A stretch of 64,000 nucleotides of DNA from an uncultured Cohaesibacter sp. GTDB lineage: Bacteria; Pseudomonadota; Alphaproteobacteria; Rhizobiales; Cohaesibacteraceae. The stretch covers positions 1,927,001-1,991,000 of the forward strand of contig NZ_OY782764.1 in assembly GCF_963678225.1 (NCBI RefSeq), read 5' to 3'. This document shows, piece by piece, positions 9,529-17,997 of the stretch. The first letter of the stretch is position 1, and every line of letters begins with the position of its first letter. Below the pieces are notes generated by a model that searched no databases, had not been told where the DNA came from, and was given only the letters and a program-made list of their open reading frames with translations. The translations under genes and the position numbers were made by a program.

Positions 9529-10668
9529 TTAGTGAAATGTCTTGCGCGGATCAAAGGCATCGCGCACCGCTTCGCCAATAAAGATCAACAGGCTCAGCAT
9601 GATGGAAATGGACAGGAACCCGGTAATCCCGAGCCACGGAGCCTCGATATTTTTCTTGCCCTGCGCCAACAGCTCGCCCAGCGATGGTGAGCCGGGAGGC
9701 AAACCGAAACCAAGGAAATCGAGCGATGTGAGCGTCGTGATGGAGCCATTGAGGATAAAAGGCATGAAGGTGAGCGTTGCCACCATGGCGTTGGGCAGCA
9801 GATGTCTGAGCATGATGGTGCGGTTGGAAACCCCCAGAGCACGGGCCGCCGAAACATATTCGAAATTGCGCGCGCGCAGAAATTCGGCGCGCACCACCCC
9901 CACAAGCGCCACCCAACTGAAGAGCAGCAGGATGGAAAGCAAGATCCAGAAGCTTGGCGTAATGATGGCCGCGATGATGAGCAGCAGATAGAGCTGCGGC
10001 ACCGAGGTCCAGATTTCGATGAAACGCTGGAAAATGAGGTCCGTCAGGCCGCCGAAATAGCCCTGAACAGCGCCTGCCGTCACCCCGATGATCGAGGAGA
10101 AGAAGGTCAGCGTCAAACCGAACAGAACCGAAATGCGGAAGCCATAGATGAGGCGAGCCAACACGTCGCGCCCCTGGTCATCCGTACCGATCCAGTTCCA
10201 GTTGCCAATGGTGCAGTTGCGGTCATTGACCCCTTCATCAAAAGGCGCGCAACGCACCTCTTTATCAAGCATCCAGCTTGGCGGGGCAGGGGCCGGGACA
10301 GGCAGATCCATATTGACGGTCTTGTAGCTATAGCGGATCGGCGCCCACAATATCCAGCCGTTGGTGTCGATTTCATCCTGAATGAACGGATCGCGATAGT
10401 CGGTTACCGGCAGGAAGCCGCCAAATTTGGTTTCCGGATAATCCGTCATCAAGGGCGAGAGGATCTCGCCCTTGTAGGAGACCAGAAGCGGCTTGTCGTT
10501 TGCGATCAATTCGGCAAACAGCGTCACCAGAAACAGGGCGAGGAACAGCCATAGCGAGATGTAACCGCGTCGGTTGGCCTTGAAACTCTTGAGGCGTCGC
10601 TGGTTAAGCGGAGAAAGGCGATCACGAAAGCTTGGTTTGGCTGGTTTTGTCATGTCTTTGTTGCTCAT
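9529..10668 (-). CDS. yejE: Microcin C/oligopeptide ABC transporter permease
   Basis: 379-residue inner-membrane permease of the DppC/OppC class. The N-terminal OppC segment is followed by a long periplasmic loop (to about residue 150), which is characteristic of YejE, and then five hydrophobic segments. The EAA loop, which contacts the ATPase, reads RARNFEYVSAARALGVSN. The start lies only 2 bases after the yejB stop, with GGAGG inside the yejB end, so the two are very likely translationally coupled. Confidence 0.95.
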   Translation of the reverse strand: MSNKDMTKPAKPSFRDRLSPLNQRRLKSFKANRRGYISLWLFLALFLVTLFAELIANDKPLLVSYKGEILSPLMTDYPETKFGGFLPVTDYRDPFIQDEIDTNGWILWAPIRYSYKTVNMDLPVPAPAPPSWMLDKEVRCAPFDEGVNDRNCTIGNWNWIGTDDQGRDVLARLIYGFRISVLFGLTLTFFSSIIGVTAGAVQGYFGGLTDLIFQRFIEIWTSVPQLYLLLIIAAIITPSFWILLSILLLFSWVALVGVVRAEFLRARNFEYVSAARALGVSNRTIMLRHLLPNAMVATLTFMPFILNGSITTLTSLDFLGFGLPPGSPSLGELLAQGKKNIEAPWLGITGFLSISIMLSLLIFIGEAVRDAFDPRKTFH

Positions 10669-10670
10669 TC

Positions 10671-11780
10671 CTATACCTCCCTGCTCTCGAAATCGATCCG
10701 GGGATCGATGAGCATGTAGGTGATATCGGAAACAAGACTGATGAGCAGGCCCATCAGCGAGAAAATGTAGAGCGTGGCGAAGACCACGGCATAATCGCGG
10801 TTGATCACGCTTTCAAAGGACAAAAGGCCCAATCCATCGAGCGAGAAGATCGTCTCGATGAGCAGAGATCCGCCAAAGAAGGCGCCAATGAAAGCTCCGG
10901 GGAAACCGGCGATGATGATGAGCATGGCATTGCGGAACACATGGCCATAAAGCACCTGATGTTCGGTGAGCCCCTTGGCGCGGGCCGTTACCACATATTG
11001 CTTGCGGATTTCATCAAGGAAAGAGTTCTTGGTCAAAAGCGTCGTGGTGGCAAAGGCAGAAAGCGCCATGGCTGTGAGCGGCAAGGCCAGATGCCAGAAA
11101 TAGTCGAGGATCTTTTCCCACCAACTGAGATCGGCGAAATTGTCCGAGACAAGTCCGCGCAGGGGGAACAGATCGAAGAAAGAACCACCAGCAAATAGCA
11201 CGATCAGCAAGACCGCAAACAGGAAGCCCGGAATGGCATAGCCGACGATGATGACTGCGCTGGTCCAGACATCAAATTTAGACCCATCGGACACCGCCTT
11301 GCGAATGCCCAGCGGGATGGAAATCATGTAGGAGATCAGCGTCATCCAGAGGCCAAGGGAAATAGAAACCGGCATCTTTTCCTTGACCAACTGCAACACG
11401 CTGATATCGCGGAAATAGCTGTTGCCGAAATCGAAAGTGGCGTAGCTGCGCAACATGCCGAGGAAGCGTTCCAGAGGGGGCTTGTCAAAGCCGAACTGCT
11501 TTTCCAGATCCTTGATGAAATCCGGGTCCAACCCCTGTGCGCCACGATATTTGGAGGTGATATCCTCACCACCTCCACCGCCGCCGGTGCCCGTTCCGGC
11601 AAAATCGCTGCCGCTGCCGGAAATGCGCGCTGTGGCCGACACATCGGTGCCTGTGACCTGTGCGATAACGCGCTCGACCGGCCCGCCGGGGGCAAACTGG
11701 ATGACCGCGAAATTGATTGCCATGATCCCGATCAGCGTCGGAATGATCAAGAGGAGACGTCGCAGAATATAAGCGCCCAA
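10671..11780 (-). CDS. yejB: Microcin C/oligopeptide ABC transporter permease
   Basis: 369-residue permease of the DppB/OppB class: N-terminal membrane segment [17 protein letters not shown], a glycine-rich periplasmic insertion ([12 protein letters not shown], about residue 60), then five further hydrophobic segments with the EAA loop at [13 protein letters not shown]. The start is TTG, with GGAGAG 6 bases upstream; no ATG gives the first membrane helix. The gap to the upstream yejA is 319 bases, far larger than within yejBEF. Confidence 0.93.
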   Translation of the reverse strand: MGAYILRRLLLIIPTLIGIMAINFAVIQFAPGGPVERVIAQVTGTDVSATARISGSGSDFAGTGTGGGGGGEDITSKYRGAQGLDPDFIKDLEKQFGFDKPPLERFLGMLRSYATFDFGNSYFRDISVLQLVKEKMPVSISLGLWMTLISYMISIPLGIRKAVSDGSKFDVWTSAVIIVGYAIPGFLFAVLLIVLFAGGSFFDLFPLRGLVSDNFADLSWWEKILDYFWHLALPLTAMALSAFATTTLLTKNSFLDEIRKQYVVTARAKGLTEHQVLYGHVFRNAMLIIIAGFPGAFIGAFFGGSLLIETIFSLDGLGLLSFESVINRDYAVVFATLYIFSLMGLLISLVSDITYMLIDPRIDFESREV

Positions 11781-12099
11781 AAAGTCTCTCCATCCTCTGG
11801 TCCGGCTTTCTGTCTGATTGCTTGCCGGTTTTGTTTGGTCTCTATCGGGCTTTTACCCGTTGTGGCTCTGGCGGATTGAAAAGGGCCCATCATGAGCCAT
11901 AACCCTTTGGTAACCATAAATCAGAATTTGGTTACCGAATTGCTCAAAGAGACGAAAGAGAGGGCCTCCTGTCCACCATTCCATCTCTGTTGAGCCATAT
12001 CGCGCCCTTGCTCGGGCATTTGTGCTTTTCCGCAAATGCGGCAAAGCACCGATCCATGAAGCCTTTTCTCCTCACAAGGCCCCATGGAAAACAGGTCAT
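11781..12099 (-). other. yejA-yejB intergenic region with stem-loops
   Basis: 319 bases inside the yej operon. I see three inverted repeats: a strong one at 12022-12049 just after yejA, a perfect 7-bp pair GGTAACC/GGTTACC at 11909-11915 and 11930-11936, and a loose AAAGGG/CCCTTT pair around 11880-11908. None is followed by a T-run in the direction of transcription, so they do not look like terminators. A 63-codon open frame at 11853-12044 has no recognisable product. Confidence 0.55.
12022..12049 (-). other. Stem-loop just downstream of yejA
   Basis: Arms 12022-12033 and 12038-12049 pair over 11 of 12 positions (a single T-C mismatch) around an AAAT loop. It begins about 50 bases after the yejA stop in the direction of transcription and lacks a T-run. 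A role in protecting the yejA transcript 3' end, as at other binding-protein genes, is inference. Confidence 0.6.
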
Positions 12100-14049
12100 T
12101 TATTGCGTGGCTTCATCAGACCACCAGATTGTGGGGAAGCCTACCGTCATCCTTGGTAGCGGGTTCGGATGTTTGAACTTGCTCCAATAGGCGATGCGCG
12201 TTGCCGGCATGGTCCAACCGGGAATGATATAATGGTTGGCCAGCAGAACCCGGTCCATTGCCTTGACAGCGTTGATCAGTCCTGCGCGATCCTTGGCATA
12301 GACAACCTTGTCGATGAGGGCGTCCACGGCCGGATTCTTGATGCCCGCATAGTTGGCCGAGCCGTCCCGATCCGCAGAGGTAGATCCAAAATATTCGCGC
12401 TGCTCGTTGCCCGGAGACAGGCTCTGCCCCCAGCCCAGATACACCATGTCATAATCGCGGTTGCGTACGCGGTTGACATATTGGGCACTGTCCACCACAC
12501 GCGGGATCAGCTTGATGCCGACACGCTCCAGAGAAGCCTGAAGGCGCAGGGCCACTCGCTCGAAAGCGCCGCCATTGAGCAGATATTCGATCTCGAAGGC
12601 TTCGCCCTTGGCGTTACGCATGACGATTTTCGTCGGGTCGCTGGCAAGCCCTACGGCCACCATAATCTTATGCAAAAAGCCGTTGTCGCGCTTTTCCTCG
12701 TCCACTTCGGTACGTGGCTCCCAGCCTGCTTCCTTGAAGAGATCAAGAGCCTTCTTGAGATTATCCCGTAGGTCTTCGCGGCTTTCCACCTTGGGGTTGG
12801 TGTATGGCTCGAAGGCCGATGCCGGAATCTGGTCGCGCAGAGGTTCCAAGAGATCAAGCACCGCCCCATCGACCTCGCCGGAAGACGCCAGCTCGGTTCC
12901 GAAGAAATAGCTGTTGATGCGGCTATATTGATCATAGAAGAGTGTGCGGTTCATTTCCTCGAAATTGAACACATAATTGAGCGCTTCGCGAACCTTTGGA
13001 TCCTGGAATTTTTCACGCCGCAGGTTCGGGATAAAGCCAACCATTACGCCGGACGATTCATCCGGAACCACTTCCTTGACGACCTTACCTTCTTCCAGAG
13101 CAGGGAAATCATAACCGGTGGCCCATGTCTTTGCGGTGGTTTCGATCCGGAAATCATATGCGCCAGACTTGAAAGCCTCGAACATCACCGTATTGTCGCG
13201 GAAGAATTCATAGCGCACCATGTCGAAGTTGTTCTCACCGACATTGATGTTGAGGTCTTTGCCCCAATAGTCGTCCACGCGCTCATATTCGACATATTTG
13301 CCGGGGGAGAAATCCTTGACCTCATAGGGTCCTGAGCCAAGCGGTGGTTCCAGCGTTGCGTGGCTGATATCGCGCTGTTCGCCTTTGTCATCGACCCCGG
13401 TCCACCAGTGCTTGGGCAGAATCAGCAATTCGCCAACGATGAAAGGCAATTCGCGGTTGCCGGTCTGGTCGAAGGTGAAGGTCACCTCCCGCTCGCCGGT
13501 AATCTCGGCAGATTTAACATGCGAATAATAGAATTTGCGCTGGGGGTTCAGTTCTATGGATTTCTCGAAAGACCAGATGACGTCTTCCGGCGTTACCGCA
13601 ACACCATCATGCCAGTGAGCATCCTCACGCAAGCGGTATTTCACATAAGAAAAATCCGGTCCCACATACATGGCTTCAGCCAAGAGCCCATAGCTGGTGG
13701 AGACTTCATCATAGGAGGGCGTGAACAGGGTTTCATAAATGAGCCCCAACCCGGATGCGGCTTCGCCCTTGGTCAGGATCGGGTTGAAACTGTCATAGCT
13801 CCCTGTGACCGCAAGCCGTGCGGTGCCGCCCTTCGGGGCGTCGGCGTTGACATAATCGAAATGGGCGAAATCGCCTGTATATTTAGGTTCACCCATGAGG
13901 GATGAACCACTGACCCATGTCTCGAATTCTACCGCGCTTGCCGTGCCGTCTCCGTCGATCAGGTTGAGTGCGCCACTCGATAAGAGCGCAAGGGAAAGGA
14001 ACCCGGCTCGGAGGGCTGAAAGGCCGCGACTAGGTAAAGATTGAGACAC
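12100..14049 (-). CDS. yejA: Extracellular solute-binding protein, microcin C/oligopeptide importer
   Basis: 649-residue periplasmic binding protein (family 5, SBP_bac_5). The N-terminal signal peptide (Arg at 8, 15, hydrophobic LSLALLSSGALNL) probably ends near residue 38. The mature protein contains typical family features such as ADAPKGGTARLAVTGSYDSF, REDAHWHDGVAVTPEDV and YDMVYLGWGQSLSPGN. It delivers peptides to YejBE. It is first in the operon and probably the most abundant product. It reads as a standard YejA in length and order. Confidence 0.93.
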   Translation of the reverse strand: MSQSLPSRGLSALRAGFLSLALLSSGALNLIDGDGTASAVEFETWVSGSSLMGEPKYTGDFAHFDYVNADAPKGGTARLAVTGSYDSFNPILTKGEAASGLGLIYETLFTPSYDEVSTSYGLLAEAMYVGPDFSYVKYRLREDAHWHDGVAVTPEDVIWSFEKSIELNPQRKFYYSHVKSAEITGEREVTFTFDQTGNRELPFIVGELLILPKHWWTGVDDKGEQRDISHATLEPPLGSGPYEVKDFSPGKYVEYERVDDYWGKDLNINVGENNFDMVRYEFFRDNTVMFEAFKSGAYDFRIETTAKTWATGYDFPALEEGKVVKEVVPDESSGVMVGFIPNLRREKFQDPKVREALNYVFNFEEMNRTLFYDQYSRINSYFFGTELASSGEVDGAVLDLLEPLRDQIPASAFEPYTNPKVESREDLRDNLKKALDLFKEAGWEPRTEVDEEKRDNGFLHKIMVAVGLASDPTKIVMRNAKGEAFEIEYLLNGGAFERVALRLQASLERVGIKLIPRVVDSAQYVNRVRNRDYDMVYLGWGQSLSPGNEQREYFGSTSADRDGSANYAGIKNPAVDALIDKVVYAKDRAGLINAVKAMDRVLLANHYIIPGWTMPATRIAYWSKFKHPNPLPRMTVGFPTIWWSDEATQ

Positions 14050-14379
14050 TCTGTTTCTCCTGTGGCACCTTCTTCATCTGGCATAGCGCTTCAAACGCCG
14101 CACCGGGAAGAAGTGTCGTTACATGATTGCGTTGTATATCCAGTCACGCAAAGGCGATGAGCCTGAAGGCACTGCCCTTACGGTCCTTCGAAATCATTCC
14201 GATTTGGACCACCTTAGCAAAGCTGACAATGGTCGAGTAGCCGCAATTTCAGGCAAATATTGGCTTAAAAAGTCAACGCAACATATGATGAAAATGTTCA
14301 AAAGCAATTGGACCGGAATATGGCATTTTGTGCCATATTCCGTGAATTTTTCGTAATAATGTCAATAATCGCGCCGGTT
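14050..14379. other. Upstream region of yejA
   Basis: 330 bases between the yejA start and the end of the ybaK-like gene, clearly AT-rich near 14220-14370. It must contain the yej promoter. I see no convincing operator, terminator hairpin or small gene; a 77-codon frame at 14123 has no recognisable features. Confidence 0.45.
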
Positions 14380-14856
14380 TTAGTCCACGCTGAGCGGCTT
14401 GGCGTCTGTTGCCTTCATCAGCGCTTGCGGCTCTACCTTGAATACAGCGTTGGGAGCACCTGCTGCTGCCCAGACTGTCTCGAAAGTAAGCAAATGTGGG
14501 TCAATATAGACCTCCATGGGGCAAAGATGACCCACCGGCGCAACGCCCCCGATAGCAAAGCCGGTTTCCGAGCGCACCTTCTTTGGGTCGGCCCGATCAA
14601 GCGTGGAACCGATCACTTTGGCGGCAAGGTCCATGTCAGCCCTGTTGCTGCCTGCGATGAGTAGAAGCACCAGATGCTGGTTGTCGTGACGTTCGAAAAT
14701 GAGGCTTTTGACGATTTGGTCCACTGCGCATCCGCAGGCAGCAGCTGCGTCTTCCGCAGTCCGTGTCGTATCCGGCATGGTGACCACTTCGCTTTCGAGC
14801 CCTAGGGCATCGATGGCTTCCTGAACGCGTACCTTTGAACTTTTCTTGCCTGCCAT
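14380..14856 (-). CDS. YbaK/EbsC-family aminoacyl-tRNA deacylase
   Basis: 158-residue single-domain protein of the YbaK/ProX fold, which hydrolyses mischarged aminoacyl-tRNA in trans. Family landmarks are CAVDQIVKSLIFE (the Lys is catalytic in relatives), GSNRADM, TGFAIGGVAPVGH and YIDPHLL. I use the ATG at 14856, which has GGAG 12 bases before it; a GTG four codons upstream is too close to that site. pncB starts upstream on the same strand with 29 bases between, so it is probably the third gene of a pncA-pncB-ybaK run. The substrate cannot be fixed from sequence. Confidence 0.88.
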   Translation of the reverse strand: MAGKKSSKVRVQEAIDALGLESEVVTMPDTTRTAEDAAAACGCAVDQIVKSLIFERHDNQHLVLLLIAGSNRADMDLAAKVIGSTLDRADPKKVRSETGFAIGGVAPVGHLCPMEVYIDPHLLTFETVWAAAGAPNAVFKVEPQALMKATDAKPLSVD

Positions 14857-14885
14857 TATCAAAATCACTCCAAAATCAAACGGAA

Positions 14886-16181
14886 TTATACAATTACATC
14901 CATGGCCTTCTGTTCGCCAACGTTAAACACACGCTTGTATCGTGTGATTTCGTCGGCAGGCCCCATGGCTTTATTCGGATTGTCCGAAAGCTTGACAGTC
15001 GGCTGGCCATTGGCCGAGACCGCTTTGCAAACCAGCGAGAAGGGCGACAGCTCGTCATCGGGCACCAGCCCTCTGAAATCATTGGTCAGCAACGTGCCCC
15101 AGCCAAAGGATACCCGCACCCGACCATGAAATTTGTTATAAAGGGCACCGATCTGATCCACATCCAGACCATCTGAGAAGATGATCAGTTTCTTGCGCGG
15201 ATCTTCGCCACGATCCTTCCACCATTGGATGGCGGTCTCGGCGGCTTCTTCTGGCTGGCCGCTATCCACGCGGATGCCGGTCCAGCTGGTCAGCCAGTCT
15301 GGCGCGCGCTCGAGGAACCCTTTGGTGCCATAGGTATCGGGCAGGATGACGCGTAGATTGCCATCATGCTCGCGCTGCCAGTCTTCCAGCACTCTGTAGG
15401 GCGCATAGGCCAGCTCTTCATCATTTTGCGCAAGGGCCGAATAGACCATCGGCAGCTCATGGGCATTGGTGCCAATGGCTTCCATCTCGCGGCGCATGGC
15501 GATGAGGCAGTTGGAGGTGCCGGTAAAATTATCTCCGAGCCCCTCCTGCATGGCCTGCACGCACCAGTCTTGCCAGAGGAAGGAGTGGCGCCGCCGGGTG
15601 CCGAAATCTGCTACGCGCACATCGCCGATTGCCCGCAGGCGCTCGACCTTTTCCCATAGGCGGGTCATGGCGCGGGCATAGAGAATTTGCAGTTCGAACC
15701 GCTTCATCTTGTGCAAAATCGCACGCGAGCGCAGCTCCATGATGACCGAAAGGGCCGGAATCTCCCATAGCATGACTTCAGGCCATGACCCCTCGAAGGT
15801 CAGCTCATACTGGTCGCCCACCCGTTCAAGATTATAGGGAGGCAGGGTGAGATTCTCGAACCACTCCATAAAATCGGGATGGAACATGGAGCGCTTGCCA
15901 TAGAACATGTTGCCACGCAGCCATGTGCTCTCACCGCGTGAGAGTTTCAGCCCACGGATATAATCAAGTTGGGCACGCAGCTCTCCCTCGTCGATCAATT
16001 TGGCGAGGGGAACATCCTTGGATCGGTTGATCAGGCTGAACTCGACATGCACGTCGGGCTTGTTGTGAAAAACCGATTGGGCCATCAGAAGCTTGTAGAA
16101 ATCCGTGTCGATAAGGGACCGGACGATGGGGTCGATTTTCCAGCGGTGACTATAAACGCGAGATGCAAGATCGATGGTCAT
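14886..16181 (-). CDS. pncB: Nicotinate phosphoribosyltransferase
   Basis: 431-residue cytosolic enzyme that joins nicotinate and PRPP to nicotinate mononucleotide in the Preiss-Handler NAD salvage path. Recognisable pieces are LIDTDFYKLLMAQ near the N-terminus, FGTRRRHS in the active site (the His is the one phosphorylated in relatives), and GIRVDSGQPEE with LIIFSDGLD in the phosphate-binding half. Length matches the bacterial PncB family. It sits 85 bases after pncA, which makes its substrate from nicotinamide. Confidence 0.95.
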   Translation of the reverse strand: MTIDLASRVYSHRWKIDPIVRSLIDTDFYKLLMAQSVFHNKPDVHVEFSLINRSKDVPLAKLIDEGELRAQLDYIRGLKLSRGESTWLRGNMFYGKRSMFHPDFMEWFENLTLPPYNLERVGDQYELTFEGSWPEVMLWEIPALSVIMELRSRAILHKMKRFELQILYARAMTRLWEKVERLRAIGDVRVADFGTRRRHSFLWQDWCVQAMQEGLGDNFTGTSNCLIAMRREMEAIGTNAHELPMVYSALAQNDEELAYAPYRVLEDWQREHDGNLRVILPDTYGTKGFLERAPDWLTSWTGIRVDSGQPEEAAETAIQWWKDRGEDPRKKLIIFSDGLDVDQIGALYNKFHGRVRVSFGWGTLLTNDFRGLVPDDELSPFSLVCKAVSANGQPTVKLSDNPNKAMGPADEITRYKRVFNVGEQKAMDVIV

Positions 16182-16266
16182 GATCTATCCTGAATGAAGA
16201 AATACGCAGGCAGGCTGGACCGGCAGGGCCCGCTTTGCAAGCGCAAGCTTTGGCAATGGGTGAAGC

Positions 16267-16881
16267 CTATTGGCCAATGATGTGGATATTATGGGCTCGC
16301 ATATCGTCCAGAGCGTCCTTGAGCGAACCATTAAGATCAATGGCGCGGCATGCGGAAAGATCGACTGACACATCAAACCCGAGTTTGGCAGCGTCTACAG
16401 CCGAATAACGCACGCAGAAGTCTGTCGCAAGTCCTACGAAAAGCAAGGAAACCACGCCCTTGTCCCGTAAATAGCCCTCAAGCCCCGTCGTTGTCTGGTG
16501 GTCATTTTCGAAAAAGGCTGAATAGCTGTCTATCTGCGGGTTGGAGCCTTTGCGCAGGATCAGATCAGCCATGTCTGTTTCAAGTTCGGCATGGAAGGCG
16601 GCTCCAGAGGTGCCCTGAATGCAGTGATCGGGCCAGAGGACCTGCTCGCCATATGGCATTTGCATCATGTCATAGGGGGATTTGCTGTCATGAGCGCTGG
16701 CGAAGGAGCTGTGAGAAGCCGGGTGCCAGTCCTGTGTCAGGACGATTTGCGCATAGCTTTGCTGTATCAGGTTGATTTTGGAGATGATCTCGTCTCCACC
16801 GGGCACAGCCAGAGCGCCTCCGGGGCAGAAGTCATTCTGAACATCAACAATGACAAGCGCTTGATGTTGTGAGCGTTCCAT
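16267..16881 (-). CDS. pncA: Nicotinamidase
   Basis: 204-residue isochorismatase-fold amidohydrolase converting nicotinamide to nicotinate. The catalytic triad is visible as Asp13 (VDVQNDF), Lys111 (LRKG) and Cys156 (ATDFCVRYSA). Metal-binding residues are Asp51 and His53 in TQDWHP and His86 in WPDHC. The next gene on the strand is pncB, giving a two-step NAD salvage unit. The same family also deaminates pyrazinamide. The upstream 150 bases hold its promoter and, beyond that, the terminator of the cytochrome gene. Confidence 0.95.
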   Translation of the reverse strand: MERSQHQALVIVDVQNDFCPGGALAVPGGDEIISKINLIQQSYAQIVLTQDWHPASHSSFASAHDSKSPYDMMQMPYGEQVLWPDHCIQGTSGAAFHAELETDMADLILRKGSNPQIDSYSAFFENDHQTTTGLEGYLRDKGVVSLLFVGLATDFCVRYSAVDAAKLGFDVSVDLSACRAIDLNGSLKDALDDMRAHNIHIIGQ

Positions 16882-17027
16882 AATGGGCGCCTTTCCAGAT
16901 ACTCAACTGGTAACCTACGAAATTAGCGCTACTAAATCAAAGAACGGCGCCCGGCGCCAGATGGTGCCTGCAAGAAAAGATAAAAAGTTGCCCAAACATA
17001 AAAGGGGCTGCAAAAAGAAAACAAAGA

Positions 17028-17053
17028 AAAAGGCCGGATGGTTCCGGCCCTTT
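17028..17053 (-). terminator. Intrinsic terminator of the cytochrome c gene
   Basis: A 7-bp GC-rich inverted repeat (17032-17038 with 17043-17049, 4-base loop). On the minus strand it is followed by TTTTTCTTTGTTTT, 36 bases after the cytochrome c stop. Confidence 0.8.
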
Positions 17054-17088
17054 GATATCGTCAGAATTTCCACGCCAATGGAGAAGCG

Positions 17089-17610
17089 CTATTCTGTCAA
17101 CGTCTGCAAATAGCTGATCAGGTTGGCGCGATCTTCCGGTTTTTTCAGGCCAGCAAAGGCCATGGCGGTACCGGGCACCAGATCTTTTGGTTTGGTCAGA
17201 TATACATTGAGTGTTTCCGGGTCCCACACCTTGCCATCGCCGAATTCGACCATCGCATCAGAATATTTGAAATCATCAACCGAGGCGATGGCACGGTCGA
17301 CAACGCCAAACAGATGCGGGCCGGTCTTGTTGGCCATTTCAGCGTCAAAGGTGTGGCAGGCTGCGCATTTCTTGGCTACGCGCTCGCCTCTTCCAGCGTC
17401 AGCAGAAGCGAGAAGGGTGGCAAAATCCACCTCTGGTTCGGGTTCTGTGGCTGCACCACCGCCGGACCCGTCTGCAACTTCAATCGCATAGCCGGGCTGG
17501 TCCGGGGCGTCATCACTGAAGATGTAGCCCGTTGCCATCCCTGTAACCATAATAAAAATAAGGGCCATCAAAACAGCGCCAGCCATTTTGTTGAATTCGA
17601 AAAAGTTCAT
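17089..17610 (-). CDS. cycM: Membrane-anchored cytochrome c (CycM type)
   Basis: 173 residues. An uncleaved N-terminal membrane helix (about residues 9-31) is followed by an acidic, glycine-rich linker and a class I cytochrome c domain. The heme is bound through KCAACH (Cys82, Cys85, His86), and the Met ligand is in PGTAMAF. Such membrane-bound cytochrome c proteins carry electrons between the bc1 complex and terminal oxidase at the periplasmic face. In many Hyphomicrobiales cycM lies next to kdsB and pheA; here pheA is divergent and kdsB is not in between. Confidence 0.92.
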   Translation of the reverse strand: MNFFEFNKMAGAVLMALIFIMVTGMATGYIFSDDAPDQPGYAIEVADGSGGGAATEPEPEVDFATLLASADAGRGERVAKKCAACHTFDAEMANKTGPHLFGVVDRAIASVDDFKYSDAMVEFGDGKVWDPETLNVYLTKPKDLVPGTAMAFAGLKKPEDRANLISYLQTLTE

Positions 17611-17777
17611 AGGTCCTTGCTCCCGGTCTTTGAAGGACGAAACGGATTACCTAGGATTGGTCCTAAGGTTCACTCGGTAATTCTTCCTGCGGAAACTACT
17701 AGCTTTTCCTGATGGATGTCCATAGGAATAGCGGCTAACAGGGCTCGACTTTCGCCATAGACCGGGCCCTTTTCAAC

Positions 17778-17801
17778 AACATAAGGAAGAATCCTTATGT
17801 T
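17778..17801 (+). promoter_or_regulatory. Perfect hairpin hiding a ribosome site and ATG before pheA
   Basis: Arms 17778-17787 and 17792-17801 are perfectly complementary (10 bp) with the 4-base loop AGAA. The left arm contains AAGGA and the right arm contains the ATG at 17797, so translation of the leader frame that starts there would be blocked while the stem is closed. There is no T-run, so it is not a terminator on the plus strand. Confidence 0.5.
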
Positions 17802-17988
17802 TGCAAAGGAGATAGACGCAGAGCCTATCCTTTTGTTTTTTGTTTTCCCGCCTGCTGGTTCTGCTGCAAGCGTGACAGGCTTGGCCGTATCCGGCCATAA
17901 AAGGCGCGTGACATTGGTGCCTCCAAAGCGTAAAGCAGGCAGACGAAATACACTCTATCCAAGGAAGGGGCACGAGGGTGCCCGGTAA
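17797..17988 (+). other. Candidate leader frame directly upstream of pheA
   Basis: A 63-codon open frame begins inside the hairpin at 17778-17801. Residues 12-17 read LLFFVF, rich in Phe. Its TAA stop (17986-17988) overlaps the ribosome binding site TAAGGAG of pheA, whose ATG follows 9 bases later; this is a layout used for translational coupling. Against a real protein: it uses many AGG, AGA and CGA codons and ATA, unlike the neighbours, and matches no family I know. Recorded as a possible regulatory leader only. Confidence 0.3.
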
Positions 17989-17997
17989 GGAGCCATT

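Noticed and set aside
16883-17113. Lys-rich 76-codon plus-strand frame
   Set aside because: It runs through the terminator and the 3' end of cycM; its Lys run is simply the A-rich complement of the terminator T-tract.
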